Source: an uncultured Lachnospiraceae bacterium (GTDB taxonomy: Bacteria > Bacillota > Clostridia > Lachnospirales > Lachnospiraceae). Taken from it: 64,000 nt of DNA. Numbering within the stretch: position 1 is the stretch's first letter; every line of letters starts with the position of its first letter. The position numbers and the translations under genes are program-made. The notes beneath the pieces were generated by a model. The model was not told the origin of the DNA. It saw nothing but the letters and a program-made list of their open reading frames with translations, and did no database searches. The DNA is taken from NCBI GenBank assembly GCA_910585545.1, contig CAJUFN010000004.1, positions 101,939 to 165,938 of the forward strand, written 5' to 3'. Of this stretch, positions 1-7,349 are shown in pieces.

Positions 1-567
1 TTGTTTCTTTAATATGCCTGTCTTAGGATCCGCATAATAATATTTATCTCCAGCACTGATTATGCCTCTCTGAACGCTTCCATCACTTCCCATGTAATAC
101 CATGTGCTACCAAAAGTAATAACACGGTTACGGTACAGTACTCCATCTTGTCCTGCAAAATATTTCTTCTCTCCACCTTCTATCCAGCATTGTTTCTTTA
201 ATATGCCTGTCTTAGGATCCGCATAATAATATTTATCTCCAGCATTGATTACGCCCGTCTGGACACTTCCATCACTTCCCATGTAATACCATGTACTACC
301 AAAAGTAATAATACGGTTACGGTACAGTACTCCATCTTGTCCCGCAAAATATTTCTTATCTCCATCTTCTATCCAGCATTGTTTCTTTAATATGCCTGTC
401 TTAGAATCCGCATAATAATATTTATCTCTGGCATTGATTACGCCTGTCTGAACACTTCCATCACTTCCCATGTAATACCATGTACTACCAAAAGTAATAA
501 CTCTGTTTTTATATAAAAAGCCATCAGCTCTTGCAAAATATTTCTTCTCTTCAAACTCAATCCATCC
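1..567 (-). repeat. Tandem 189-bp repeat inside the wall-binding gene
   Basis: The string TTGTTTCTTTAATATGCCTG begins at 1, 190 and 379, an exact 189-bp period that equals 63 codons. Copies 1 and 2 are almost identical at the DNA level. Copy 3 matches well to about 500 and then diverges. The array may extend beyond the window edge. Confidence 0.9.
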
Positions 568-1032
568 AGTTTGCAAGACGCCGTTCTCATTGAAATAGTA
601 AAAACCATCTTCGATTGTCTGCATTCCGATTAAACGATTTCCTTGTTTATCTATGTAAACTCTTCCTTCGTCTGTGTTCTGCCAACCAGAAGATATTTTT
701 TCTGAAATAACCATCACCTCTTCCTGAGGCTCTATCGTCTCTTCAACAAGTTTGGAATCTTCTTTCTCTGTAATAGTATTTTCCGGGATATCTCCCTCTG
801 TGTCTGTATTTACGCTATTGAAATCGTTTTCACTAACTTCGTCATCATCATCTGTATCATCAAAAATTTCTTCTGTTTCCGACACTATTTTTTCCTCGGC
901 CTTTGTCACATTTTCTAATGAAAAACTGTCATTTTTTATATCAGTATCAGACGCCATACTTGTCATACTTGCAGATAACAATACGTTACACGATAATAAA
1001 AGTGCCAGAATCCGATAATTTCTTTTTTTCAT
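1..1032 (-). CDS. Secreted cell-wall-binding repeat protein (partial, C-terminus outside window)
   Basis: The reading frame starts at ATG 1032, preceded by a GAGGGAGG ribosome site, and stays open to base 1, so about 344 residues are visible and the C-terminus is missing. Residues 1 to about 27 (MKKRNYRILALLLSC...) form a signal peptide. Residues 30-110 are an acidic, low-complexity linker rich in Asp, Glu, Ser and Thr. From about residue 115 there are choline-binding-type repeats with the pattern W-(Y)-Y-x-x-x-x-G-x-x-x-x-G, for example STWYYMGSDGSVQTG and KYYYADPKTGILKK. This family attaches secreted proteins non-covalently to wall polymers such as teichoic acid. Any catalytic domain would have to lie C-terminal of the visible part, so the function is unknown. 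Secretion and wall binding are well supported. Confidence 0.85.
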   Translation of the reverse strand, partial: MKKRNYRILALLLSCNVLLSASMTSMASDTDIKNDSFSLENVTKAEEKIVSETEEIFDDTDDDDEVSENDFNSVNTDTEGDIPENTITEKEDSKLVEETIEPQEEVMVISEKISSGWQNTDEGRVYIDKQGNRLIGMQTIEDGFYYFNENGVLQTGWIEFEEKKYFARADGFLYKNRVITFGSTWYYMGSDGSVQTGVINARDKYYYADSKTGILKKQCWIEDGDKKYFAGQDGVLYRNRIITFGSTWYYMGSDGSVQTGVINAGDKYYYADPKTGILKKQCWIEGGEKKYFAGQDGVLYRNRVITFGSTWYYMGSDGSVQRGIISAGDKYYYADPKTGILKKQ

Positions 1033-1528
1033 ATAGTTCCTCCCTCATATGATATCTTTTAGATAAATATACCTTAATAATTTAATAAATGAATCATTTC
1101 TGCCTGCTGGCGAGCTATGCCCTGTTCATTTTTTAATATGGTAAACAGAGCTTAAGTAATTCTCCTTTTTTAGCTACTGCTTACGTGTCGTCACTTTTAC
1201 AAGTATCTAATTATAGCTCCTATAAATATGAGTTGTCATTTACATATGTTAATAAAAGCAAATAAATCTCCCAGCTAAAAAACATCCACCAGACGTTTTG
1301 CCATGTACTTGGCAACATAAAAATAACCAACTGATTTTCGTTTCGAAAACCAATCGGTTATGTAAAATACTATTTTCTTCTATTTCCATGTAATGGATAT
1401 AGGAAACCTGCCAAGTGAAAAAATATCCCCCTCAACTTGCCCCAATAATTTCAGGGATAGATCAAACCTGCCTGGTCTGATCTATCCCTGTTCTTTGAAT
1501 ATCCTATGCAGGCAATGATTCTTTCTGC
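1033..1528. other. 496-bp intergenic region, no gene seen
   Basis: No convincing coding frame is visible. It contains an imperfect inverted repeat at 1323-1361 (ATAACC...GGTTAT outer arms, TTTTCG-ttt-CGAAAA inner arms, 15 of 18 pairs) and a second hairpin at 1452-1490, annotated separately. The leader of the wall-binding gene lies at its left end; I could not assign a promoter for that gene with confidence. Confidence 0.5.
1452..1490 (-). terminator. Hairpin downstream of the PPIase lipoprotein gene
   Basis: CAGGGATAGATCA (1452-1464) pairs perfectly with TGATCTATCCCTG (1478-1490) around a 13-nt loop. It lies about 40 bp past the stop of the minus-strand gene ending at 1529. The U-tract on that strand is poor (AAATTATTGG), so intrinsic termination is uncertain. 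Confidence 0.5.
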
Positions 1529-2611
1529 CTATTTTTCTTCTTTCTTTACTTCATCAACCTGTTTTGCATTTTCCACAAGCCAATCCACTACTTTTTCCTG
1601 CATTACCATCTTCTTCAGATTTTCTTCTCCAATCTGAGTTTTCATGGTTTCCACATCAGTAAACCCGTACATTGTCCCAAACTGTTCCACAAATTTCTCA
1701 TACTCTTGGGCATACTCTTCGTCGGTCGGCGTCAGTTTTTCTTTTTCACAGATGAGTTCAAATGCCAGATCCTGCTTTACTGAATCCTGAGCAGCTTCCT
1801 TATTCTGTTTCTCAAAGCTTTCCATATCCATACCGGTATACTGGCTGATAAACTCTTCGTATTCTACGCCATACATGCTCGCGTATTGCTTATACTGTTC
1901 TTTTGCCTGCTCCTCAAGCTCTTCTACTTTGCCTTCCGGATACTTGATTACTTTCGTATTGTCAAGAACTGCCTCCCACGCTGCATTCTGCAAAGCAGAC
2001 TCTGCGCTTAATTTTGCATTTTCTTCCAGCTCTGCTTTCACTTCCTTCTTATATTCATCTACCGTTTTTGATGTCTCGGATACGCTCGCTACGAACGCGT
2101 CATCCAGAGCCGGAATAGATTTTGCCTGAATACTGTTAATCGTAACTGTAAAGATAACATCTTTGCCTGCCAGATCGGCATTCTGATATCCTTCCGGGAA
2201 TTTCAATGGCAGATCAAATGTCTCACCGATCTTATGTCCGATAATTCCATCCTCAAATCCAGGGATAAAAGCGCCGGAGCCAATCTCTAACGGATGGTTA
2301 TCTGCGGAACCACCGTCAAACGCTACTCCGTCTTTCTTTCCTACATAATTAATATTCGCAGTATCGCCTTTTTCAACCGCACGGTCAGTCACATCCACGG
2401 ATGTTGCTTTTGCTTCCAGACGTCTGTTAATCTCTTCATCTACGGCTTCGTCTGTGATCTCTTTGACTTCCTGCTTCTCAATCTCCACACCTTTATATTG
2501 GGAAATGCTTACAAATTCATTCTTCAATTCACCTTTTGTCTGATTGCTCCCGCATCCTCCAAGTACCATCACTGCACATGCAGCAAGAAGCAATACCTTT
2601 GCTTTTTTCAT
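1529..2611 (-). CDS. FKBP-type peptidyl-prolyl isomerase lipoprotein, trigger-factor-like
   Basis: This is a 360-residue extracytoplasmic prolyl isomerase and chaperone. The start at ATG 2611 is chosen because AAGGAG lies just upstream and it gives a lipoprotein signal (MKKAKVLLLAACAVMVLGGCG) with Cys21 as the lipidation site; an upstream in-frame start would bury that signal. An FKBP domain at about residues 70-165 contains GDTANINYVGKKDG, the conserved acyl-binding turn, and FIPGFEDGIIG. A C-terminal helical region (about 170-350) resembles the trigger factor SurA-like arm, but the ribosome-binding N-domain is absent. It probably folds exported proteins, which would suit an organism that secretes very large surface enzymes. 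The gene is monocistronic, with its own promoter at 2669-2696. Confidence 0.9.
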   Translation of the reverse strand: MKKAKVLLLAACAVMVLGGCGSNQTKGELKNEFVSISQYKGVEIEKQEVKEITDEAVDEEINRRLEAKATSVDVTDRAVEKGDTANINYVGKKDGVAFDGGSADNHPLEIGSGAFIPGFEDGIIGHKIGETFDLPLKFPEGYQNADLAGKDVIFTVTINSIQAKSIPALDDAFVASVSETSKTVDEYKKEVKAELEENAKLSAESALQNAAWEAVLDNTKVIKYPEGKVEELEEQAKEQYKQYASMYGVEYEEFISQYTGMDMESFEKQNKEAAQDSVKQDLAFELICEKEKLTPTDEEYAQEYEKFVEQFGTMYGFTDVETMKTQIGEENLKKMVMQEKVVDWLVENAKQVDEVKKEEK

Positions 2612-2668
2612 ATCTTTTCTCCTTATGTTCCACTCGTTCTTTGGCATCTTGTCTAAGACACTTGTATT

Positions 2669-2696
2669 AGTATAGCACATTTCATTTTTTGTGCAA
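2669..2696 (-). promoter_or_regulatory. Promoter of the PPIase lipoprotein gene
   Basis: On the minus strand, TTGCAC (2691-2696) and TATACT (2669-2674) are separated by 16 bp, about 55 bp upstream of ATG 2611. This is a sigma-A-type promoter. Confidence 0.75.
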
Positions 2697-2739
2697 ATGC
2701 TTTTCCCGGATTTCACACTTATTTCACTTTTTACCCCTC

Positions 2740-4215
2740 TTATAACAATGGTGATAAAAGCCGACTAAACTGCTCTTTGATGCGTACTATCAAAGAACGA
2801 CTCTCATAAATTTCCCGCGTGATCAACGTCGACTGCCGGATATCATTTTCAAATGCTTCTTCCAGACACCTCGTTGTCGATTCACTATAAATCGTCGCAT
2901 TCACTTCAAAATTCAACTGGAAACTTCGGATATCCATATTGGCAGTCCCAAGACAACTCACCTTCCCATCTACGGAAATGCCTTTTGCATGAAGAAATCC
3001 ATTGTTATATATATAACACTTTGCCCCTGCTTCTATCATTTCACCAAGATAGGAATAGGTTGCCCAATATACAAATGGATGGTCTGGCTTACACGGCACC
3101 ATGATCCGTACATCCACACCCGATTTTGCCGCAATGTAAAGTGCGCTCAGTACCGCTTCGTCCGGAATAAAATATGGCGTCTGCAGGCAAATACTTCGTC
3201 TCGCCTTATGGATAAGCCGTAAATAATTATCTCTGATTTCCTGACTTTTCGAATCCGGACCGCTGGAAATAATCTGTATCGGTTCTTTCCCACCACGCAT
3301 ATAATCCGGTATCTCAAACAGCTGATCCTTTAAAAACAGATTCTCCTTCGCCGCATAATTCCAATCCAGCGCAAACCGAACCGCCAACGTTGTCACCGCT
3401 GCCCCTTCAATGCAAAGATGCGTGTCTCTCCAATAGCCAAATTTTTTATCCAACCCTAAGTACTCTCTTCCGATATTAAAACCGCCCACAAAGCCCACAC
3501 GTCCGTCAATCACAACTATTTTGCGGTGATTTCGATAATTCATACGCAAATGCAGTTTCCCAAAAATCGCCGGGAAAAACTCTGCCACTTTAATCCCCGC
3601 ACATTCAAGTCTTCTCCAATCTTTTTTACGCATCCCGCGACAGCCCATGCTATCAAACAGTACGCGGACCTCTACTCCCTCTCTCACCTTACGAATCAAG
3701 ACTTCTTCTATTTTTGCCCACAATTCATCTTTGCGGATAATATAATACTGAAGGTGAATATATTTTTTCGCCTGCTCTATCTCCGTGACCAAGGATCGAA
3801 ATTTTTCCAAACCATCTGTATACACACGCACATCGTTATTATCAGTCAATACCGCCTGCGCCTCATTCAGATTATATAAAATAAGACTTTCAAACCGCTC
3901 CATTTCCGAATCTTTCAGACAGAGCTGTTTCCGAAAAATAGATTCCTCCTGACGCCAGACTGCCGATTTAAGCTCTCCTTCAATCTCCTTCATCCGAAAC
4001 ATGCGGCTTTTCCTAAAATCCTGCCCAATCATCAAATATAAAACGAATCCAAGGATTGGGATAAAATACAGCACCAGAAGCCAGGTCCACACCGTTTTCG
4101 GTTCCCTTCTCTGAAAAAAAATAATCACAAATGAAAGCAGAATATTTATGAGCAACAAATGATCAGTGCTCCAAAAAACTGCCCTCTGTACGCTTTCAAA
4201 TATCGCTCCTGCCAT
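2740..4215 (-). CDS. cls: Cardiolipin synthase
   Basis: This is a 491-residue membrane enzyme that condenses two phosphatidylglycerols to cardiolipin. The start is ATG 4215 with GGAGG seven bases upstream; an in-frame start at 4233 has no site. Two N-terminal transmembrane segments (about residues 12-30 and 37-60) include the PLDNc-type sequence WTWLLVLYFIPILGFVLYL. Two HKD phospholipase-D motifs are present: HRKIVVID near residue 230 and HAKGISVD near residue 410, followed by GTANMDIRS. The length and architecture match bacterial Cls. It stands alone between the lipoprotein gene and a divergent small membrane protein. Confidence 0.95.
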   Translation of the reverse strand: MAGAIFESVQRAVFWSTDHLLLINILLSFVIIFFQRREPKTVWTWLLVLYFIPILGFVLYLMIGQDFRKSRMFRMKEIEGELKSAVWRQEESIFRKQLCLKDSEMERFESLILYNLNEAQAVLTDNNDVRVYTDGLEKFRSLVTEIEQAKKYIHLQYYIIRKDELWAKIEEVLIRKVREGVEVRVLFDSMGCRGMRKKDWRRLECAGIKVAEFFPAIFGKLHLRMNYRNHRKIVVIDGRVGFVGGFNIGREYLGLDKKFGYWRDTHLCIEGAAVTTLAVRFALDWNYAAKENLFLKDQLFEIPDYMRGGKEPIQIISSGPDSKSQEIRDNYLRLIHKARRSICLQTPYFIPDEAVLSALYIAAKSGVDVRIMVPCKPDHPFVYWATYSYLGEMIEAGAKCYIYNNGFLHAKGISVDGKVSCLGTANMDIRSFQLNFEVNATIYSESTTRCLEEAFENDIRQSTLITREIYESRSLIVRIKEQFSRLLSPLL

Positions 4216-4292
4216 CCTATTTCCTCCCTTCAATCCTTACTTTTTATTATACCCTTTTTGAAAATAAATGTAACCGGAAAACCGCAAATTGC

Positions 4293-4321
4293 TTGCACTT
4301 CCTAACAAACAATGGTACAAT
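4293..4321 (+). promoter_or_regulatory. Promoter of the small membrane protein gene
   Basis: TTGCAC (4293-4298) and TACAAT (4316-4321) have the ideal 17-bp spacing. The predicted leader is about 50 nt and ends with a GGGAGGG ribosome site before ATG 4380. Confidence 0.8.
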
Positions 4322-4379
4322 ATAGTTTATGTAAAAAGCATGTTTACATAAGTATTTTCTATATTATGGGAGGGTTGAC

Positions 4380-4820
4380 ATGAGTACGTTTACAATTGTA
4401 ATGCTCGTTATCATCGTCGTAATGATAGGTGTTTTGATCGGGTTATATTTTTGGGGAAAACGTATGGAGAAAAAGCAGGAAGAGCAGCAGGCTCAGATGG
4501 AAGCTGCCTCACAGACTGTCTCCATGCTCGTCATCGATAAAAAACGTCTGAAACTAAAAGAAGCCGGATTTCCTGCTGTCGTTATCGAAAGTACACCTAA
4601 GTACTTAAGACGCTCTAAAGTACCGGTTGTCAAAGCAAAAGTCGGTCCAAAAATCATGACTTTAATGTGTGATCCGCAGGTATACGAAAATATTCCTGTG
4701 AAAAAGGAAGTAAAAGCAACTGTCAGCGGAATCTACATAACGAGAGTAAAAGGGCTTCGCGGACCATTGGAGACACCGCAGAAGAAAAAAGGATTCTTCA
4801 AACGATTATTGAACAAATAA
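4380..4820 (+). CDS. Conserved hypothetical single-pass membrane protein
   Basis: The 146-residue product has one strong N-terminal transmembrane helix (residues 5-26), a Lys/Glu/Gln-rich juxtamembrane stretch (27-45) and a basic soluble domain ending in KKKGFFKRLLNK. The Lys/Arg-rich sequence right after the helix predicts an N-out, C-in topology. I recognise no named domain. The soluble part (about 50-130) alternates short beta-like segments (VVKAKVGPKIMTLM, VKATVSGIYI), consistent with a small beta-rich cytosolic domain. The gene is monocistronic, with a clear promoter and a terminator at 4823-4862. No function is assigned. Confidence 0.8.
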   Translation: MSTFTIVMLVIIVVMIGVLIGLYFWGKRMEKKQEEQQAQMEAASQTVSMLVIDKKRLKLKEAGFPAVVIESTPKYLRRSKVPVVKAKVGPKIMTLMCDPQVYENIPVKKEVKATVSGIYITRVKGLRGPLETPQKKKGFFKRLLNK

Positions 4821-4822
4821 GC

Positions 4823-4862
4823 AAAAAAAGAAAGGAACTCTATCGGAATCCTTTCTTTTTTT
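4823..4862. terminator. Bidirectional terminator between convergent genes
   Basis: An A-rich stem, GAAAGGA (4830-4836) with TCCTTTC (4849-4855), is flanked by A7 and T7 runs. It can terminate the plus-strand gene ending at 4820 and the minus-strand gene ending at 4873. Confidence 0.85.
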
Positions 4863-4872
4863 ATGCTGTTTT

Positions 4873-5319
4873 TCATTTTCTTTTCGCCTGCACCTTCATA
4901 TCAATTTCACACGCTGCAAGCGGCTCATGATTAATCTCCAAATCATAATCTATTTTAATATGGATCAACGTCTCACTCTCTTCCACCTGAAGTTCTTTCG
5001 TATATGTAGATACTAAGAGCTGACCATATGGCGTACTGTAATATGTCTGATTTTTTTTTGATTTTTCAAATTGCATATGCGTACTGACAATACCATTTTT
5101 GGTAATCTCTACATACTCATCCGCCTTTACCTTAATTTTATTTTTCGTAACCCCCGATACACCTTCCGCCACTTCGTCATACAAGATATAATGTTTCCCA
5201 TTTTTGAAGAAGTAACTAGCAGGAGTAATGATTTCAACAGCCTCATTTTCTTCCTCCCTTATCTGCGTATCAAACTCTGTCTGCAATCCTGCTATACTAA
5301 GCAATACATCCTTTGTCAT
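4873..5319 (-). CDS. DUF1934 beta-barrel protein
   Basis: This 148-residue protein belongs to the DUF1934/YwiB family, a small lipocalin-like beta-barrel of unknown function. Recognisable features are the start MTKDVLLSIAGLQ, the central YILYDEV and the C-terminal IDYDLEINHEPLAACEIDMKV, with alternating beta strands throughout. ATG 5319 is preferred over GTG 5328 because AGGTG lies six bases upstream. The murI stop codon is at 5331-5329, so the ribosome site of this gene overlaps the murI end and translation is probably coupled. A link to glutamate or wall metabolism is suggested only by context. Confidence 0.8.
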   Translation of the reverse strand: MTKDVLLSIAGLQTEFDTQIREEENEAVEIITPASYFFKNGKHYILYDEVAEGVSGVTKNKIKVKADEYVEITKNGIVSTHMQFEKSKKNQTYYSTPYGQLLVSTYTKELQVEESETLIHIKIDYDLEINHEPLAACEIDMKVQAKRK

Positions 5320-5328
5320 ACTTTTCAC

Positions 5329-6186
5329 CTAATACTCTTCTATGTTAATTTGCTGTGTTATCTCAATATCATATGGCAAAATAGAATTGGCAAACTGCTT
5401 AAACTTATCTGCTACATCGCTGACATAAAAAGAGTATGTCGCATGTTCCCCCGTAATGGCGTCATTCACCATATCCTTCTCTTTTAGCAGATGCTTTAAA
5501 TCCATGGCAGTCTCATAAGCCGGATTCACCAAATGAATCTTATCTCCCATATAATCCATGATCCTAGAACGCAGAAGCGGATAATGTGTACAGCCAAGAA
5601 TCAAAGAATCAATCTCCGATGTTCTCATAGAATCCAGGTAATAATCGATAATCTCACCGGTCACTTTATGCTTCGCAAATCCCTCTTCCACAAGCGGCAC
5701 GAACAACGGACAGGCCTTTCCGATCACCGAAACTTCCGGATCCATCTTCTGCATGATCTTCGTATACATCCCGCTTTGCACCGTTGCTTCCGTTCCGATC
5801 ACACCGATCTTTTTATTCTCCGTCGCCTTTACAGCAGCCCTGGCCCCCGGAATCACCACGCCGATCACCGGAATATCCACTTCCTGTCTCACCACATCCA
5901 ACGCCAATGCACTCGCTGTATTACATGCGATCACAATGGCTTTAACGCCCTTCGTCTGTAAAAAACGGATAATCTGTCTGGAATAACGGATAATATTGTC
6001 TTTTGACTTACTTCCGTACGGCACACGCGCTGTATCTCCAAAATACACCACATGTTCATTCGGAAGATGACGCATAATCTCTCTTGTCACAGTCAGTCCT
6101 CCTACACCGGAGTCAAATACTCCAACCGGAGCTGTATAATCTACACCCAAATCAAAAATCTCCTTTTGCCATTTATCTTTTTTCAT
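5329..6186 (-). CDS. murI: Glutamate racemase
   Basis: This 285-residue enzyme interconverts L- and D-glutamate, supplying D-Glu for peptidoglycan. Signature sequences are VGVFDSGVGGLTV, YFGDTARVPYGSKS and VIACNTASA with the first catalytic Cys, and LILGCTHYPLL with the second. The start at ATG 6186 is preferred because the family begins about here; an open extension to 6285 runs through the terminator hairpin of pfkA. The ribosome site (AGGGA) is weak. It lies downstream of pfkA but is separated from it by a terminator, so a separate or partly read-through transcript is likely. It is probably co-transcribed with the DUF1934 gene. Confidence 0.95.
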   Translation of the reverse strand: MKKDKWQKEIFDLGVDYTAPVGVFDSGVGGLTVTREIMRHLPNEHVVYFGDTARVPYGSKSKDNIIRYSRQIIRFLQTKGVKAIVIACNTASALALDVVRQEVDIPVIGVVIPGARAAVKATENKKIGVIGTEATVQSGMYTKIMQKMDPEVSVIGKACPLFVPLVEEGFAKHKVTGEIIDYYLDSMRTSEIDSLILGCTHYPLLRSRIMDYMGDKIHLVNPAYETAMDLKHLLKEKDMVNDAITGEHATYSFYVSDVADKFKQFANSILPYDIEITQQINIEEY

Positions 6187-6242
6187 TGTATCGTTTCCCT
6201 TTATATTTGTCAATTCAGCAACGGGGTAGAAGAAAAAAGAAT

Positions 6243-6266
6243 ATCGCAGGCAGTCCTGCCTGCGAT
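6243..6266 (-). terminator. Intrinsic terminator downstream of pfkA
   Basis: ATCGCAGGCAG (6243-6253) pairs with CTGCCTGCGAT (6256-6266). On the minus strand the stem is followed by a T-rich tract (ATTCTTTTTTCTTC). Confidence 0.85.
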
Positions 6267-6287
6267 GCTCCATACAACGATACAATT

Positions 6288-7268
6288 TTATAATGCAAGG
6301 ATCTCCGCTGCCTTTATCTGATCCTCCGGAATTTCCTTTTTCATATCCAATGCTTCATCGATGTCAAAGTCGATATATTCTCCATGTCTGTATCCTACCA
6401 CACGGTTTGTCTTTCCTTCGCATAACAGCTCTACCGCTTTCACGCCCATGATCGATGCATACACACGGTCTTTACATGTTGGGCTTCCACCGCGCTGCAT
6501 GTGACCTAAGATGGTTGCTCTTGTCTCCATGCCGGTCCTCTCCTCGATACGTTTTGCCATGTTCATGGAATCGCCGACACCTTCTGCGTTAATGATAATA
6601 TAATGTTTCTTTCCACGTTCTCTGTTCGCTTTAATATCCTCTACAATCGCATCTTCGTCATACCCATGTTCTTCCGGCATGATAATTCTCTCAGCGCCGT
6701 TCGCGATACCACACCATAATGCAAGATATCCCGCATCACGCCCCATAACCTCAATAATACTGCATCGTTCATGAGAAGTTGATGTATCACGTACCTTGTC
6801 AATCGCTTGCATAGCTGTATTTACTGCCGTATCAAACCCAATAGTAAACTCTGTACATGCAATATCAAGGTCGATGGTTCCCGGGATACCGATCGTATTG
6901 ATTCCCAGGTTGGAAAGTGTCTGAGCTCCTGCAAAAGAGCCGTCTCCACCGATGACTACAAGTCCTTCAATTCCATATTTTTTTAAGATACCTGCGGCTT
7001 TTCTCTGTCCTTCTACAGAACGCATGGAATGACAACGTGCAGTCTGAAGAATGGTTCCGCCTCTTTGAATTGTGTCAGATACGTCTCTTGCCGTAAGACT
7101 GATGATCTCTTCTCTTAAGAGTCCGTGGTATCCTCGTCTGATTCCCTGTACATTCAATCCTTTACTAATTGCAGTTCTTACTACGGCACGGATTGCCGCA
7201 TTCATTCCCGGTGCATCGCCACCGCTTGTCAAAACACCGATAGTCCTGATTTTATGATCTAATGCCAT
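6288..7268 (-). CDS. pfkA: ATP-dependent 6-phosphofructokinase
   Basis: This 326-residue glycolytic enzyme phosphorylates fructose 6-phosphate to fructose 1,6-bisphosphate. The start ATG 7268 has GGAGG at good spacing. Motifs include the nucleotide loop GVLTSGGDAPGMNAAIR, VIGGDGSFAGA and PGTIDLDIACTEFTIGFD. The Gly after GGD is the residue typical of ATP users; PPi users carry Asp there. The usual TIDND is TIDLD here, but both catalytic Asp residues remain. MGRDAGYLAL and the C-terminal HMQRGGSPTC are also diagnostic. It lies 81 bp downstream of dnaE, a common clostridial order. Two short repeats with GATATC cores lie just upstream (7292-7321). Confidence 0.96.
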   Translation of the reverse strand: MALDHKIRTIGVLTSGGDAPGMNAAIRAVVRTAISKGLNVQGIRRGYHGLLREEIISLTARDVSDTIQRGGTILQTARCHSMRSVEGQRKAAGILKKYGIEGLVVIGGDGSFAGAQTLSNLGINTIGIPGTIDLDIACTEFTIGFDTAVNTAMQAIDKVRDTSTSHERCSIIEVMGRDAGYLALWCGIANGAERIIMPEEHGYDEDAIVEDIKANRERGKKHYIIINAEGVGDSMNMAKRIEERTGMETRATILGHMQRGGSPTCKDRVYASIMGVKAVELLCEGKTNRVVGYRHGEYIDFDIDEALDMKKEIPEDQIKAAEILAL

Positions 7269-7291
7269 GATAATTCCTCCATACTGATTCT

Positions 7292-7321
7292 GTATTGATA
7301 TCATTTGGTATTGATATCATT
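7292..7321. repeat. Two direct copies of GTATTGATATCATT upstream of pfkA
   Basis: The copies start at 7292 and 7308 (16-bp period), and each contains the palindrome TGATATCA. They sit between the dnaE stop and the pfkA ribosome site, so an operator or leader role is possible but unproven. Confidence 0.5.
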
Positions 7322-7349
7322 ATTCTCTCTACTTGCCATTCTAACCTAT

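Noticed and set aside
5329..6285. Longer N-termini for murI, pfkA, uraA, murF, rpsL and others
   Set aside because: The upstream in-frame extensions lack ribosome sites or family sequence and often run through terminators or leaders; the internal starts have AGGAGG-type sites or match known family lengths.
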